Assembly: GCA_945881985.1 (NCBI GenBank)
Contig: CAMCVL010000009.1
Coordinates: 1 to 64,000 of the forward strand
DNA length: 64,000 nucleotides
Reading direction: 5' to 3'
Source: Rickettsia typhi
GTDB lineage: Bacteria; Pseudomonadota; Alphaproteobacteria; Rickettsiales; Deianiraeaceae
Shown here in pieces: positions 21,061 to 29,630 of this stretch. The position numbers and the translations under genes were made by a program. The stretch's first letter is position 1, and every line of letters starts with the position of its first letter. The notes below the pieces were generated by a model, which was not told where the DNA came from, did no database searches, and saw only the letters and a program-made list of their open reading frames with translations.

Positions 21061-22386
21061 CTATATATCAAGGCAGGTAAAGCGGTCCCTAAAAACCTTG
21101 CTTTGAGGCATTATCTTGCAAAGCTCTGTGTTTATTTGGCTTACAATATCGCTGTCATGCAAGAGGTCATGGGGGTTTAAGGACTCGCTTGAAGATGGAC
21201 TTAGAGATAGACTTGAATTTTGCCTTGCAAAGCCGCTATCTAAAATCTGCTTTATGCAAGCAAGTTTTTCAATTGAATTATTTAACTGCAATGCAAAGCT
21301 TGCCTTGTCTTGTTTTAACTCTTGCCAAAAGCACGGTAGTGGCGTTTTGCTTAAAATAATTTGCTGCACCTTGCTTGGGTCGTAATTAAAATATTTGTTA
21401 ATTTTGGCAGGCGAGGGCGGCGTGATGGTAAAGTTTGCCTGATGGCTTAGTGCTGCCAAGATTTTTTGCAATACTTTAGTTTGCAAGTTGCAATAAAAAG
21501 GTAAAACGGCTGCAATTTGCAAGCCGTGAGGCAGAGTGTTAAACTTTACGGCTCCCATGGCTTTGCTTTTAAACTCTAGATTTTGCACTTCCAAGATATG
21601 AGCCAAGATATGCTCCCCGCCGCTTGCAACAAAGCTAGATTCCCCAAGGCTCATTGCAAGCCCGCTAAGGCTTAATATCCGAGCTACATGTTTGTAATTA
21701 ATTTTTACAAAATCGCAATCTTGCCCCTTTTGAGCCTCTTTTAAAAGCTCGTCAATTGCAATCTTGGCAAGCTTGGCAACATCTGGGCTTGGTTTGTATC
21801 CTGTAATTTTTGCCGACAAAAAGATGTCAATGCTGGCGTTTATCATGGCAAGGCAGTCGTATATGCCAGCCAGATTTAGGTAGCTTGGGGCAGAGGATAT
21901 AATTGCTTCATCAAAAACTAAATGCTCGGCAATTTTGGCTTGTAGGCTTTGTTTTGCATTGTTTGTTAGTATAGATGCCGTAGAGGAGGCAAATCCGTTA
22001 ACTGATAATGCACTGGGCGACACGGCAAACTTTAATCCAAGTTTGTAACTTGCAAGCTTTGTTATGTCGCAAATTGTGCCTCCGCCAAGAGCAACTGGGT
22101 AAGCGTTACTCACAGATTTTAAGCTTGACAAGAGCCTTTCAATTTCTTGCATAGATGGCTTTAGCTCCCGCCCCTCGTCGCATAAAATTAAAATATCTGC
22201 AATTTGCCTTAACTCGCTTAGCAAAACCTTGTTTTGGGCGTAAATATTACCATCTGTTACAATAATAGGTTCCTCTCCTTTTGTTTTAATGTTTAGCAAG
22301 AGCCTTTTAAGCTCACCTTGTCCGTAAGTGCAGGATGTTAATCCAAGCTCAGTAGCTATGTCTTTAACCCATTGATTTACTAGCAT
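21061..22386 (-). CDS. sn-glycerol-1-phosphate dehydrogenase-like (AraM/EgsA, iron-dehydroquinate-synthase-like fold)
   Basis: ALGGGTICDITKLASYKLGLKFAVSPSALSVNGFASSTASI, GIYDCLAM, SGGEHILAHILE, LPHGLQIA: metal-ligand pattern D/H/H of the family. Confidence 0.6.
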   Translation of the reverse strand: MLVNQWVKDIATELGLTSCTYGQGELKRLLLNIKTKGEEPIIVTDGNIYAQNKVLLSELRQIADILILCDEGRELKPSMQEIERLLSSLKSVSNAYPVALGGGTICDITKLASYKLGLKFAVSPSALSVNGFASSTASILTNNAKQSLQAKIAEHLVFDEAIISSAPSYLNLAGIYDCLAMINASIDIFLSAKITGYKPSPDVAKLAKIAIDELLKEAQKGQDCDFVKINYKHVARILSLSGLAMSLGESSFVASGGEHILAHILEVQNLEFKSKAMGAVKFNTLPHGLQIAAVLPFYCNLQTKVLQKILAALSHQANFTITPPSPAKINKYFNYDPSKVQQIILSKTPLPCFWQELKQDKASFALQLNNSIEKLACIKQILDSGFARQNSSLSLSPSSSESLNPHDLLHDSDIVSQINTELCKIMPQSKVFRDRFTCLDI

Positions 22387-23180
22387 TTGCCATTGTCAAT
22401 TAATGGGTTTGGCGGCGTTTGTGCTTTGGCGGTGTTGTGCTTTGCCTCCTCAAGCCGCCACTTGGCAACAAGAGCGTGGTTGCCACTTAATAAAACGGGG
22501 GGCACGGATAGGTCGTTCCACATTGCTGGCCTAGTGTAATGATTGTATTCCTTAAGCTCATTGCCGTTTTCATCTTTAATGGCAAAGCTTTCCTCCTGTT
22601 TTGTTAGCTTGTTGCCCATTATGCCATCTTTTAGCCGCAAGACGGCTTCGCACATTGCAAAAACTGCGGTTTCGCCCCCTGCAAGCACATAATTGCCAAT
22701 GCTTAACTCTATTGCTTTGTAGTAGTTTACAAACCTTTGGTCTATGCCCTCAAAACGCCCGCAAACAAAAAATAAATTTGTAAATTTACCAAGTTCCAAA
22801 GCAATATCGTTGTTAAACTGATAGCCTTTTGCAGACGGCACCAAGATAAGGGGGGCATGATATTTGCAAAGTTCTTGATTGGTTGAGGCGTCAAAATAAT
22901 TACCATTTTGATGGTTGTAAGTTATGTTTTGGTTTAAAAGCTCAGCTTCAATTGCCATTGATAGTACATCGGCTTTCATCACAAGTCCGGCCCCGCCGCC
23001 AAATGGGTAGTCGTCCACCCTGTTGTAGTGATGTTTTGCAAAGTCCCTAAGGTTGATTGTTTTAATGCTAAACTTGCCGTCCTGCATTGCATTGTAAAAA
23101 ATAGATTCCCCAAGTGGGCCCGGAAAAAGGCTTGGAATGATGGTAAAAACCGTAATTTGCGTAGGCTTAAAATTTTGCAT
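22380..23180 (-). CDS. trmD: tRNA (guanine-N1)-methyltransferase
   Basis: TIIPSLFPGPLGESI, YNRVDDYPFGGGAGLVMKADVL, CGRFEGIDQRFVN, SIGNYVLAGGETAV. Confidence 0.95.
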   Translation of the reverse strand: MQNFKPTQITVFTIIPSLFPGPLGESIFYNAMQDGKFSIKTINLRDFAKHHYNRVDDYPFGGGAGLVMKADVLSMAIEAELLNQNITYNHQNGNYFDASTNQELCKYHAPLILVPSAKGYQFNNDIALELGKFTNLFFVCGRFEGIDQRFVNYYKAIELSIGNYVLAGGETAVFAMCEAVLRLKDGIMGNKLTKQEESFAIKDENGNELKEYNHYTRPAMWNDLSVPPVLLSGNHALVAKWRLEEAKHNTAKAQTPPNPLIDNGKC

Positions 23181-23194
23181 ATCTTACACGGAGT

Positions 23195-25069
23195 TTAGAT
23201 TTGTTTGGCATAGCTATTTTGACTTTGACTTTGATTTTTTACTTGATCCTGTGAGTTATTGGTGGCTAAAGCAGAGGAACCTAGGGTTTTGTCAAGCTGC
23301 AAAACTTCATCGGATTGCTTTGCAACTTGTGCAAGGCTACCGTTTTGGTCAAAATACATCACGCCATAGCTGCGTTTAATGCGATTTTCAAGCATTACAT
23401 AGTCGCCCTCGGCACCCTTTAGTCTTAAGCCCTCGGCAGTGTCAAGGCTTTTTTTAATGCTAGCAAAGGCATTGCCATCGCTTGCCTTGGAGGTAAATAT
23501 TGCATAAATAAACGAAAGTGCGTCATGCAAAGAGGCGGAAAGTCTTGTTGCCTCATCACCAGTTTTGGTTTTGTAGTAGGACTTAAAAGCAGAGCTAACA
23601 ATGTAATCTTGATAAGGAAAGAAAACATCCTTAAAAGGATTGTTTGCTTGGTCTTTAATGTAGGCATCCATAAAGGAGTCTGTAAATACAAAGATGTTTT
23701 GCATGCTGGGTCTGTAGTATCTCATTTTTTTAAAATATTCAAACTCGGATATAATCTTGGATTTGTCCTTTGCCGTGCCGGTAAAAAATAGGATTGTCTT
23801 TTTGTCTGCCTCTGCTTCTTGGGTAGATGCCCACTTAAATTTTGCTATTGATTTTGGAGCTTCGGGAGTGTTTGACGCCGAGGCTGAAATTTGATTTATC
23901 TGGTCGCCTTGAGGTTGTAAATTTGCCTCCGGTGCAATTAAAGCCTGCTGAGCCTGTATTTGCTGCTCACTTATAAAGGCATCAATTTTTTCAATTTGCT
24001 TTAAGTGGGACATTAAAATCTTTTTTAAATAAAACTTACTTGAAACCCTAGAGTCCTCTTCTTGCGTGTTTGGTAAAGCTTGTTGTAAATTTTCTTCGCT
24101 AGCTTGTGTGTCGTTAGCTTGGGGGGTTGCTTGGGGTGCTGCCTGAGTATTTTGCTGCTCATCATAGGTTTGCAAAACAAGGTCGACACTTGATGAGTTT
24201 GTGTAAAACTCTGCATTGCGTAGCGATATTTTGTAATTATTTTGCCTTGTAAAATCGGCAACTGCCTTGCTTAAAACTAAGCCTATATTTGCACCAAGCT
24301 TTGTGTTTGGGGCAAGTAATGCAATGTTATGAACATCGTTAGTTTTTGCAAAATCCAGAATTGCCTCAAACTGGTCAAGGGCTTCGTAGCCAAAGGACAC
24401 AACATTTGGATAATCTTTACTATTTTTAAAGTTTGTAATGCTTATAAATAGCATGGCTGGGTCTTTGGCAATGATGTTTGATATGCTTTTTGCAAAAGCA
24501 CCAGCTGATGGACTAATGATAACAGAATATCCATCAGCCTTTAGTGATGCTATACTTTGAGGCAGGGATGTTTGATTTGTTTGCACTGCTTCAATTTGCA
24601 TTTTTTGGTCACCAAGCTCTTGTAAAAAGAGGTTGATTGTTGTTTTAATGTCCTTTAATGAAGTTGCCGAAAATGAGGAATCTGTTAAAATGGCAACTTT
24701 TAAGTCTTTTTCAAGATTGTCTTTTTTTACCTCTGGTTGCTGGCTTAAAGTTTGAGCTCTAGATGGGTCGTAGTCCTCCATATCTTCCTCATCTATGTAA
24801 TCAATTGCCTCATCAACGCTATCTCTGTATTTTAAATAAGAGCTTGATTGCACGAGCAGTGAATCGTCTTGATTTACAGTGTTAATAACAACTGCAGCTT
24901 GGTTTGATTTTGATGAATTATCCTGCCGCTCACTTGTTTTACAGGATGTAACGGCAAAAAAAGCAAGGCAGGCAATAAGACATGCTTTTGCAAAAATAGA
25001 TGCTTTTAGTTTGCACTTTTGTAATATGCTTTGCATAATAGATATTAATAAAACAACTTGGTAAAACAT
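23195..25069 (-). CDS. putative lipoprotein, penicillin-binding-protein-activator/LppC-like periplasmic binding fold
   Basis: N-terminal signal with lipobox-like FAVTSC; LKVAILTDSSFSATSLKDIKTTINLFLQEL...VISPSAGAFAKSI...MLFISITN resembles a periplasmic substrate-binding fold. Confidence 0.5.
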   Translation of the reverse strand: MFYQVVLLISIMQSILQKCKLKASIFAKACLIACLAFFAVTSCKTSERQDNSSKSNQAAVVINTVNQDDSLLVQSSSYLKYRDSVDEAIDYIDEEDMEDYDPSRAQTLSQQPEVKKDNLEKDLKVAILTDSSFSATSLKDIKTTINLFLQELGDQKMQIEAVQTNQTSLPQSIASLKADGYSVIISPSAGAFAKSISNIIAKDPAMLFISITNFKNSKDYPNVVSFGYEALDQFEAILDFAKTNDVHNIALLAPNTKLGANIGLVLSKAVADFTRQNNYKISLRNAEFYTNSSSVDLVLQTYDEQQNTQAAPQATPQANDTQASEENLQQALPNTQEEDSRVSSKFYLKKILMSHLKQIEKIDAFISEQQIQAQQALIAPEANLQPQGDQINQISASASNTPEAPKSIAKFKWASTQEAEADKKTILFFTGTAKDKSKIISEFEYFKKMRYYRPSMQNIFVFTDSFMDAYIKDQANNPFKDVFFPYQDYIVSSAFKSYYKTKTGDEATRLSASLHDALSFIYAIFTSKASDGNAFASIKKSLDTAEGLRLKGAEGDYVMLENRIKRSYGVMYFDQNGSLAQVAKQSDEVLQLDKTLGSSALATNNSQDQVKNQSQSQNSYAKQI

Positions 25070-25422
25070 TTTATTTACAAAGTCTTAACTCTTTACTTAC
25101 AAAGTTTAGACATTTATTTTACTTTGTCAAAAGTTTTATTTTTTTTGTTTTTGTGGGTTTTTTGTAAAATGTGGCAAAGCTTCAAAAATTCCTAAATAAT
25201 TGCTTGACAAAAAATATTTTTATATATCTAATTTATTTTATTATACAACTTATAATTGTATAATACGCTGTATAATTGTTTATATCTGTAAAATGGTGGT
25301 ATTATTTATTAAAAAAACCATTGAAATTACAGTTTAAGCAATGTAATATATTGTTGCATTTTTACTACCATTAAGCTATTGTAAAAATTGTAAAGGCTTT
25401 AGGTTTTATTATTTTAAAAATC

Positions 25423-25614
25423 ATGGAACTAATCATGGAATTTTTCGCTTTTATAAAGCACTCATTTTTCTTCTTGCTACACATCTATCACAATATTTTG
25501 CAGCCTATTGCTTTTGTTGTTCTTTTTGTGTACGCACTTGTTATATCAGGCAATCTGTTTAAAATATCGGACGACGACACAAAGCCAAAAAAGAAAAACA
25601 CAAAGAAAAAATAA
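25423..25614 (+). CDS. hypothetical small membrane protein
   Basis: 63 aa, two hydrophobic segments and Lys-rich tail, followed by a terminator-like hairpin. Confidence 0.45.
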   Translation: MELIMEFFAFIKHSFFFLLHIYHNILQPIAFVVLFVYALVISGNLFKISDDDTKPKKKNTKKK

Positions 25615-25631
25615 CTAAAACCCGCCTAAAT

Positions 25632-25650
25632 GCCTAAGAATTAGGCTTTT
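25632..25650 (+). terminator. intrinsic terminator-like hairpin
   Basis: GCCTAA-gaa-TTAGGC followed by TTTT. Confidence 0.6.
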
Positions 25651-26010
25651 ATGTTTTTTTATATCAGTTGCACTTTAACTAAATCAATTAGAAAAATAAT
25701 TTTTTTCAAAATATATTTGATATTAAAAAAAATTACTTTACAATAAATTAACATTACTTTACGCTATTTAATGTATGTTTTACTTAGGGTTTTAATTGCT
25801 TTTGTTTTTTAAGCGGTTATTCACTTTGTTTTTATTGCTTGCTATATCTTGCCTAAGTTTTTTAAGCTTATGGGTTAAAAATGAGTGCTTGCTAAACCTT
25901 AGTAAATATAATATAATGTATTGGTAATTGTTAATTGTAATTGTTGTGGCTGAGTTATCGCTATACGAGTAACTTTTAGCTATATTGTTTAAATTTTATT
26001 TAAGCTGTTT

Positions 26011-26763
26011 ATGTCTGTAAATTTTAACAGCGGCGACAGGCCTTCTGGCGTTGCAAGCTTTGTAAAAAAACCTTTTGGTAATTTTGGTGGCAGGGAGCGT
26101 CTTTCGGTGCAAACAAGCCCTGATTTTGACCCAAGCAAAGCCTCCCAAAATTTTGTAGGTATCAAAAAAAATGATAATCTAAACGAACAATCTGGCGATG
26201 TCAAAACTTTTCCTTTTGAGTCACTTAGTAAAAAAGAGCGTTTTGAGCAGTTTTTAACATATCGTAAAAGACTTACAAGACTTGCCTTTTCGCAGTGTTG
26301 CTATCTTTACGAAATTCAATATCTTACAAGCGATAATAACTTTCAGGACGAGGTAACCTCGGAGCATTTGGATAAAAAGATTAATGCTGACGACATAGTT
26401 AAGTCCGTTGTTTTTTTGTATCGTAATGTCTTTTTTTACGGCAGATATGGGCTTATAAATAAAAAGAAAAAGCTTGAGGAAAAACGCCTTTGCGACGATG
26501 TTGCTGGCGTAATTAAATACATAAATGAGCTTGATGAAATAATTAAACATAAGCTTAAGCCAAAGTGGACCGTCTACAGGCTTGACCCAATAGTTAGGGC
26601 AATTTTAAGGGCAGCTGTCTACGAGCTTACAAGGTGCTTTGATTCTAATAAAAAAATTATTATTAGCGAATATGTTAAGCTTGCAACCGCCTTTTACGAC
26701 GATGTTGTAATAATCGGTTTTATCAATGGCATATTGGATAAAATATCGCAGGACTATAGATAA
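26011..26763 (+). CDS. nusB: transcription antitermination factor NusB with N-terminal extension
   Basis: KRLTRLAFSQCCYLYEIQY...YRLDPIVRAILRAAVYELTRCFDSNKKIIISEYVKLATAFYDDVVIIGFINGILDKI. Confidence 0.8.
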   Translation: MSVNFNSGDRPSGVASFVKKPFGNFGGRERLSVQTSPDFDPSKASQNFVGIKKNDNLNEQSGDVKTFPFESLSKKERFEQFLTYRKRLTRLAFSQCCYLYEIQYLTSDNNFQDEVTSEHLDKKINADDIVKSVVFLYRNVFFYGRYGLINKKKKLEEKRLCDDVAGVIKYINELDEIIKHKLKPKWTVYRLDPIVRAILRAAVYELTRCFDSNKKIIISEYVKLATAFYDDVVIIGFINGILDKISQDYR

Positions 26764-26827
26764 GCCTGCATAACGCATCTTTGTTAATTTTTAAATTACT
26801 ACTCTTACTATTGTAATTTTGTAAGCC

Positions 26828-27361
26828 ATGCAATACTTTAAAAAATCAACTGGGTTTTTTGCCTCTGTGTTTTTGCTTTCTATTTGCGGTGTTTTGTTTG
26901 CATGCGTTAATGGCGGCGATGGTAATCAGTTGCAAAATGACCTCCCTTACGAAACCACTCAAATGGGGGCAAATATTACTTTTTTGTCAATGTATCGCAC
27001 AACCGCGGGTTATCTTGTTGATGCAAACTCTAATGATACCGCCCCAATGTCCCTTGAGTTAAAAAACGGAATACCTGTTATGGTGCAGGCGTTTTCTTAC
27101 AGCATTAAGGATGTTAGTAAGATTGAAAAATCTTTTTTAATTCAGGACTTAAGTGAGACTTTAAAAAATTATCCGTTTTGCAGATATGGGTTTAAAATCA
27201 ATCATTATTATGCTGCCAAAACCGAGCTGCCGGAGGACAGTTCCAATATAATTAACATGCTTAGTGGCTATTGCAAGCTAGAGGGCGATGATGATTCTGC
27301 GGTAAAAACCCCGCAGCCAAAAGTAAGTGGCTACGCATCTAGGTATGTCAAAGCTAGCTAG
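26828..27361 (+). CDS. hypothetical exported protein/lipoprotein
   Basis: N-terminal signal with Cys (FLLSICGVLFAC). Confidence 0.5.
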   Translation: MQYFKKSTGFFASVFLLSICGVLFACVNGGDGNQLQNDLPYETTQMGANITFLSMYRTTAGYLVDANSNDTAPMSLELKNGIPVMVQAFSYSIKDVSKIEKSFLIQDLSETLKNYPFCRYGFKINHYYAAKTELPEDSSNIINMLSGYCKLEGDDDSAVKTPQPKVSGYASRYVKAS

Positions 27362-27785
27362 TAAGTGGTTGCTTGGCAAGGTTTTTCACCCAATCAGTAA
27401 GGGCTTTGGTGTCAATCTTATCTGTTGCAACATCAACCATTGTTTCAACAGCTTCGTGTTCTGGAAAGATAATAATTTGATTATTTAAGAATAAGAATGC
27501 GTTCAAGATGACATACCAGTCCTTTTGTTAGCATCTATAAATGGGTGGTTTTTAATTATTGATACGCAGTAAGATGCGGCAAACTAAAAAAACATCAGTA
27601 TCTTGATAGTAGTATAGGTTTTGTGGATTTGCCAAGGCGGATTCCAAAAGTCCATTGTCTCTTATTCCGTCAAGTCCACCGTAGGTTGTTATAGCTTGCG
27701 AGTGCAAAAGCAAGACATGTTTTTTGTTTAAGAAGAGCACAAAAAATTTTACAAAAACCAATACAATAAATCTACCTGTCAGCAA
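27354..27785 (-). pseudogene. Doc (Fic/Doc) family toxin, frameshifted
   Basis: HVLLLHSQAITTYGGLDGIRDNGLLESALANPQNLYYYQDTDVF in one frame, FAASYCVSIIKNHPFIDANKRTGMSS-stop in a second, NAFLFLNNQIIIFPEHEAVETMVDVATDKIDTKALTDWVKNLAKQPLTS-stop in a third. Confidence 0.82.
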
Positions 27786-28008
27786 GTTTTTTTAAAATGC
27801 CACCAATGTTACTCATTGACTTGAGTATAAGTTTATCAATTTGCTCTTCAGTTAGATTGGTGCTTGGTGCGTTGCTAGTGAGCGTTTGAGGTGATTGTAT
27901 TTTTTTATCGCAAGATTTTTGGGTAATTTTTGCAGATTTTATAGCCACAGAGCCACCAGTTTTTTTAAGCTGTGCAACTTTACCCTGCGTAACTTTTTTA
28001 GCCTGCAT
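27772..28008 (-). CDS. putative antitoxin of the Doc cassette (ORF track extends to 28032 with a non-ATG start)
   Basis: MQAKKVTQGKVAQLKKTGG...; its stop overlaps the doc reading frame; preceded by the shared leader. Confidence 0.55.
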   Translation of the reverse strand: MQAKKVTQGKVAQLKKTGGSVAIKSAKITQKSCDKKIQSPQTLTSNAPSTNLTEEQIDKLILKSMSNIGGILKKLADR

Positions 28009-28080
28009 AATCAAAACAAAAATCAACAACAAAAATGATATAGTTATTTTAAAGCTTACTTAAGCATTTGCAAGTTTTTG
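27991..28080 (-). repeat. TA cassette leader repeat, copy 1 (shorter, diverged coding part)
   Basis: aacttttttagcctgcataatcaaaacaaaaatcaacaacaaaaatgatatagttattttaaagcttacttaagcatttgcaagtttttg matches copies 2 and 3. Confidence 0.9.
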
Positions 28081-28123
28081 CATAGCAAAACTAATAAAAT
28101 AAATGCCTTAGAGGTTTTGATTT

Positions 28124-28401
28124 TTATTCATACACCTCTCTGCGGTGCCCAATTTGAATTGCAACAATAACAAATTCTTGGTCTTTTATTTTGCATAAAA
28201 TGCGATAGTCACCAACTCTGTATCGCCACATTTCCCTTTTGTCGTGCTTTAGCATTGCGCCCTTGCTGCGAGGATTGTTGGTTTTTACGACATCATCAAG
28301 ATAGTCCACTATTTTTTGACGAATATGTTTGTCAAGCATCATACCAGCTTTTACTGCTTTTTTTCAAACACGATACGCCATTGTAAATCCTTACTAGTCA
28401 T
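28124..28401 (-). CDS. RelE/ParE family toxin, split by a frameshift at an A7 tract (intact ORF only 28124-28342)
   Basis: MTSKDLQWRIVFEKK in one frame, then VKAGMMLDKHIRQKIVDYLDDVV...WRYRVGDYRILCKIKDQEFVIVAIQIGHRREVYE in another; ATG at 28401 overlaps the antitoxin stop. Confidence 0.8.
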
Positions 28402-28696
28402 AATTCCATTCAATGCCCCACTTTGCAAACACCTCTTTTGCTGGCACGGTTTGATAGCCGTTTTTTTCAAGTCTTTCAAGAGCTTTGTATCCGGCGTGTA
28501 GGTCAAGCAGGTCGTAGTATTCCTCCCTTGCTTTTGCAAGTTTTTTTTCAATTGTTTTTATATCTTTGCTTAGCTTTGCATCAGTTTGTGCTTTGCTGAT
28601 TGCTTTTTTAGGTGCTGTTTTGGATGTTTTTTTAACCGACATTGCACCGCCTTTGGCTGCAGCTGCACTGCCACCACCAACTTTTTTAGCCTGCAT
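28394..28696 (-). CDS. putative antitoxin of the RelE cassette
   Basis: MQAKKVGGGSAAAAKGGAMSVKKTSK...YKALERLEKNGYQTVPAKEVFAKWGIEWNYD; overlaps the toxin start (ATGACTAG). Confidence 0.65.
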   Translation of the reverse strand: MQAKKVGGGSAAAAKGGAMSVKKTSKTAPKKAISKAQTDAKLSKDIKTIEKKLAKAREEYYDLLDLHAGYKALERLEKNGYQTVPAKEVFAKWGIEWNYD

Positions 28697-28769
28697 AATC
28701 ACAACAAAAATCAACAACAAAAATGATATACTTATTTTAAAGCTTGTTTAAGCATTTGTCAAGTTTTTG
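28631..28769 (-). repeat. TA cassette leader repeat, copy 2
   Basis: Near-identical to 29565-29703. Confidence 0.93.
28734..28762 (-). promoter_or_regulatory. promoter of the RelE cassette: TTGACA-17-TAAAAT with palindromic spacer
   Basis: Minus strand TTGACA aatgcttaaacaagctt TAAAAT. Confidence 0.7.
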
Positions 28770-29212
28770 CTTACAACATCCTCTAAAAGCTTAATGCTTC
28801 CCAGTTGTTTTGTTTTATCGTAGTGTTTTTTATCGGCGGTAATAAAATCGCAGTTGTTTAACATTGCCAGTGCGTGGTAGCTTGCATCGTAAAACGATGG
28901 AAAGCCTGACTTAGGGTGCGATGTTGTTGCTATTATATCCTTGGCTTTGAGCGATGTTTCTAAATCAATATCGACAACTGTAAGGCAAACAGAATTGTAC
29001 ATTTTAAAGCACTCAAAAACTATTTCAAGACTGAAATTTGTTTTTGAAATTTGTGCCATAACCTCATGCAAAAATAAACTTGGCACAATAATTTGAGTAT
29101 CTTCATTTGTCACAATTTTCTTAAAGAAAATTCTTGCCTCATTACTTCCTTCTTCGTCTAAAAAAAGCTTTAGAAAAACACAGGCATCAATAACGACTCT
29201 ATTTTTGATCAT
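28748..29212 (-). CDS. PIN-domain toxin
   Basis: VVIDACVFLKLFLDEEGSNEA...FYDASYHALAMLNNCDFITADKKHYDK acidic-residue pattern. Confidence 0.8.
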   Translation of the reverse strand: MIKNRVVIDACVFLKLFLDEEGSNEARIFFKKIVTNEDTQIIVPSLFLHEVMAQISKTNFSLEIVFECFKMYNSVCLTVVDIDLETSLKAKDIIATTSHPKSGFPSFYDASYHALAMLNNCDFITADKKHYDKTKQLGSIKLLEDVVSKNLTNA

Positions 29213-29630
29213 TTTTTTGTTGCAAAACCGCTAATTTAGCATCAAGTTCATTCTCTTTGCCATCTCTTATCATTCGCGTCATTTCGTTGCTTGAAATTAA
29301 AGATTTAACAGGTTTGATTGCTTCCATAAATTTCAAGAGGGCTTGTTTTGTAGTTTGCGTTGTTTGAGTTAGCTCGACCTCCAGATTTATATCCTTGTTT
29401 CTGTTTCTTTGTTCGTTTAAAATATCTTTAGAGCTTATACTATTTGTTTTGTAAAGCGGTAGGTTGTTTAATGTGTCAAGAAGTTTTTTTTTACTAACTT
29501 GCATTGCTTGATTTTTTTGTGCTGATTTTGCAATTTTTGCATCAATAGATTTTATGTTTTTGTTTTTAACCGACCTTCCACCGCCTTTGGCTGCAGCTGC
29601 ACTGCCACCACCAACTTTTTTAGCCTGCAT
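29199..29630 (-). CDS. putative antitoxin of the PIN cassette
   Basis: MQAKKVGGGSAAAAKGGGRSVKNKN...; stop overlaps the PIN start by 14 bp. Confidence 0.65.
   Translation of the reverse strand: MQAKKVGGGSAAAAKGGGRSVKNKNIKSIDAKIAKSAQKNQAMQVSKKKLLDTLNNLPLYKTNSISSKDILNEQRNRNKDINLEVELTQTTQTTKQALLKFMEAIKPVKSLISSNEMTRMIRDGKENELDAKLAVLQQKNDQK

Noticed and set aside
20968-21180. 70-aa plus-strand ORF
   Set aside because: More than half overlaps the 3' end of the better-supported 21061-22386 gene on the opposite strand; no family recognised.
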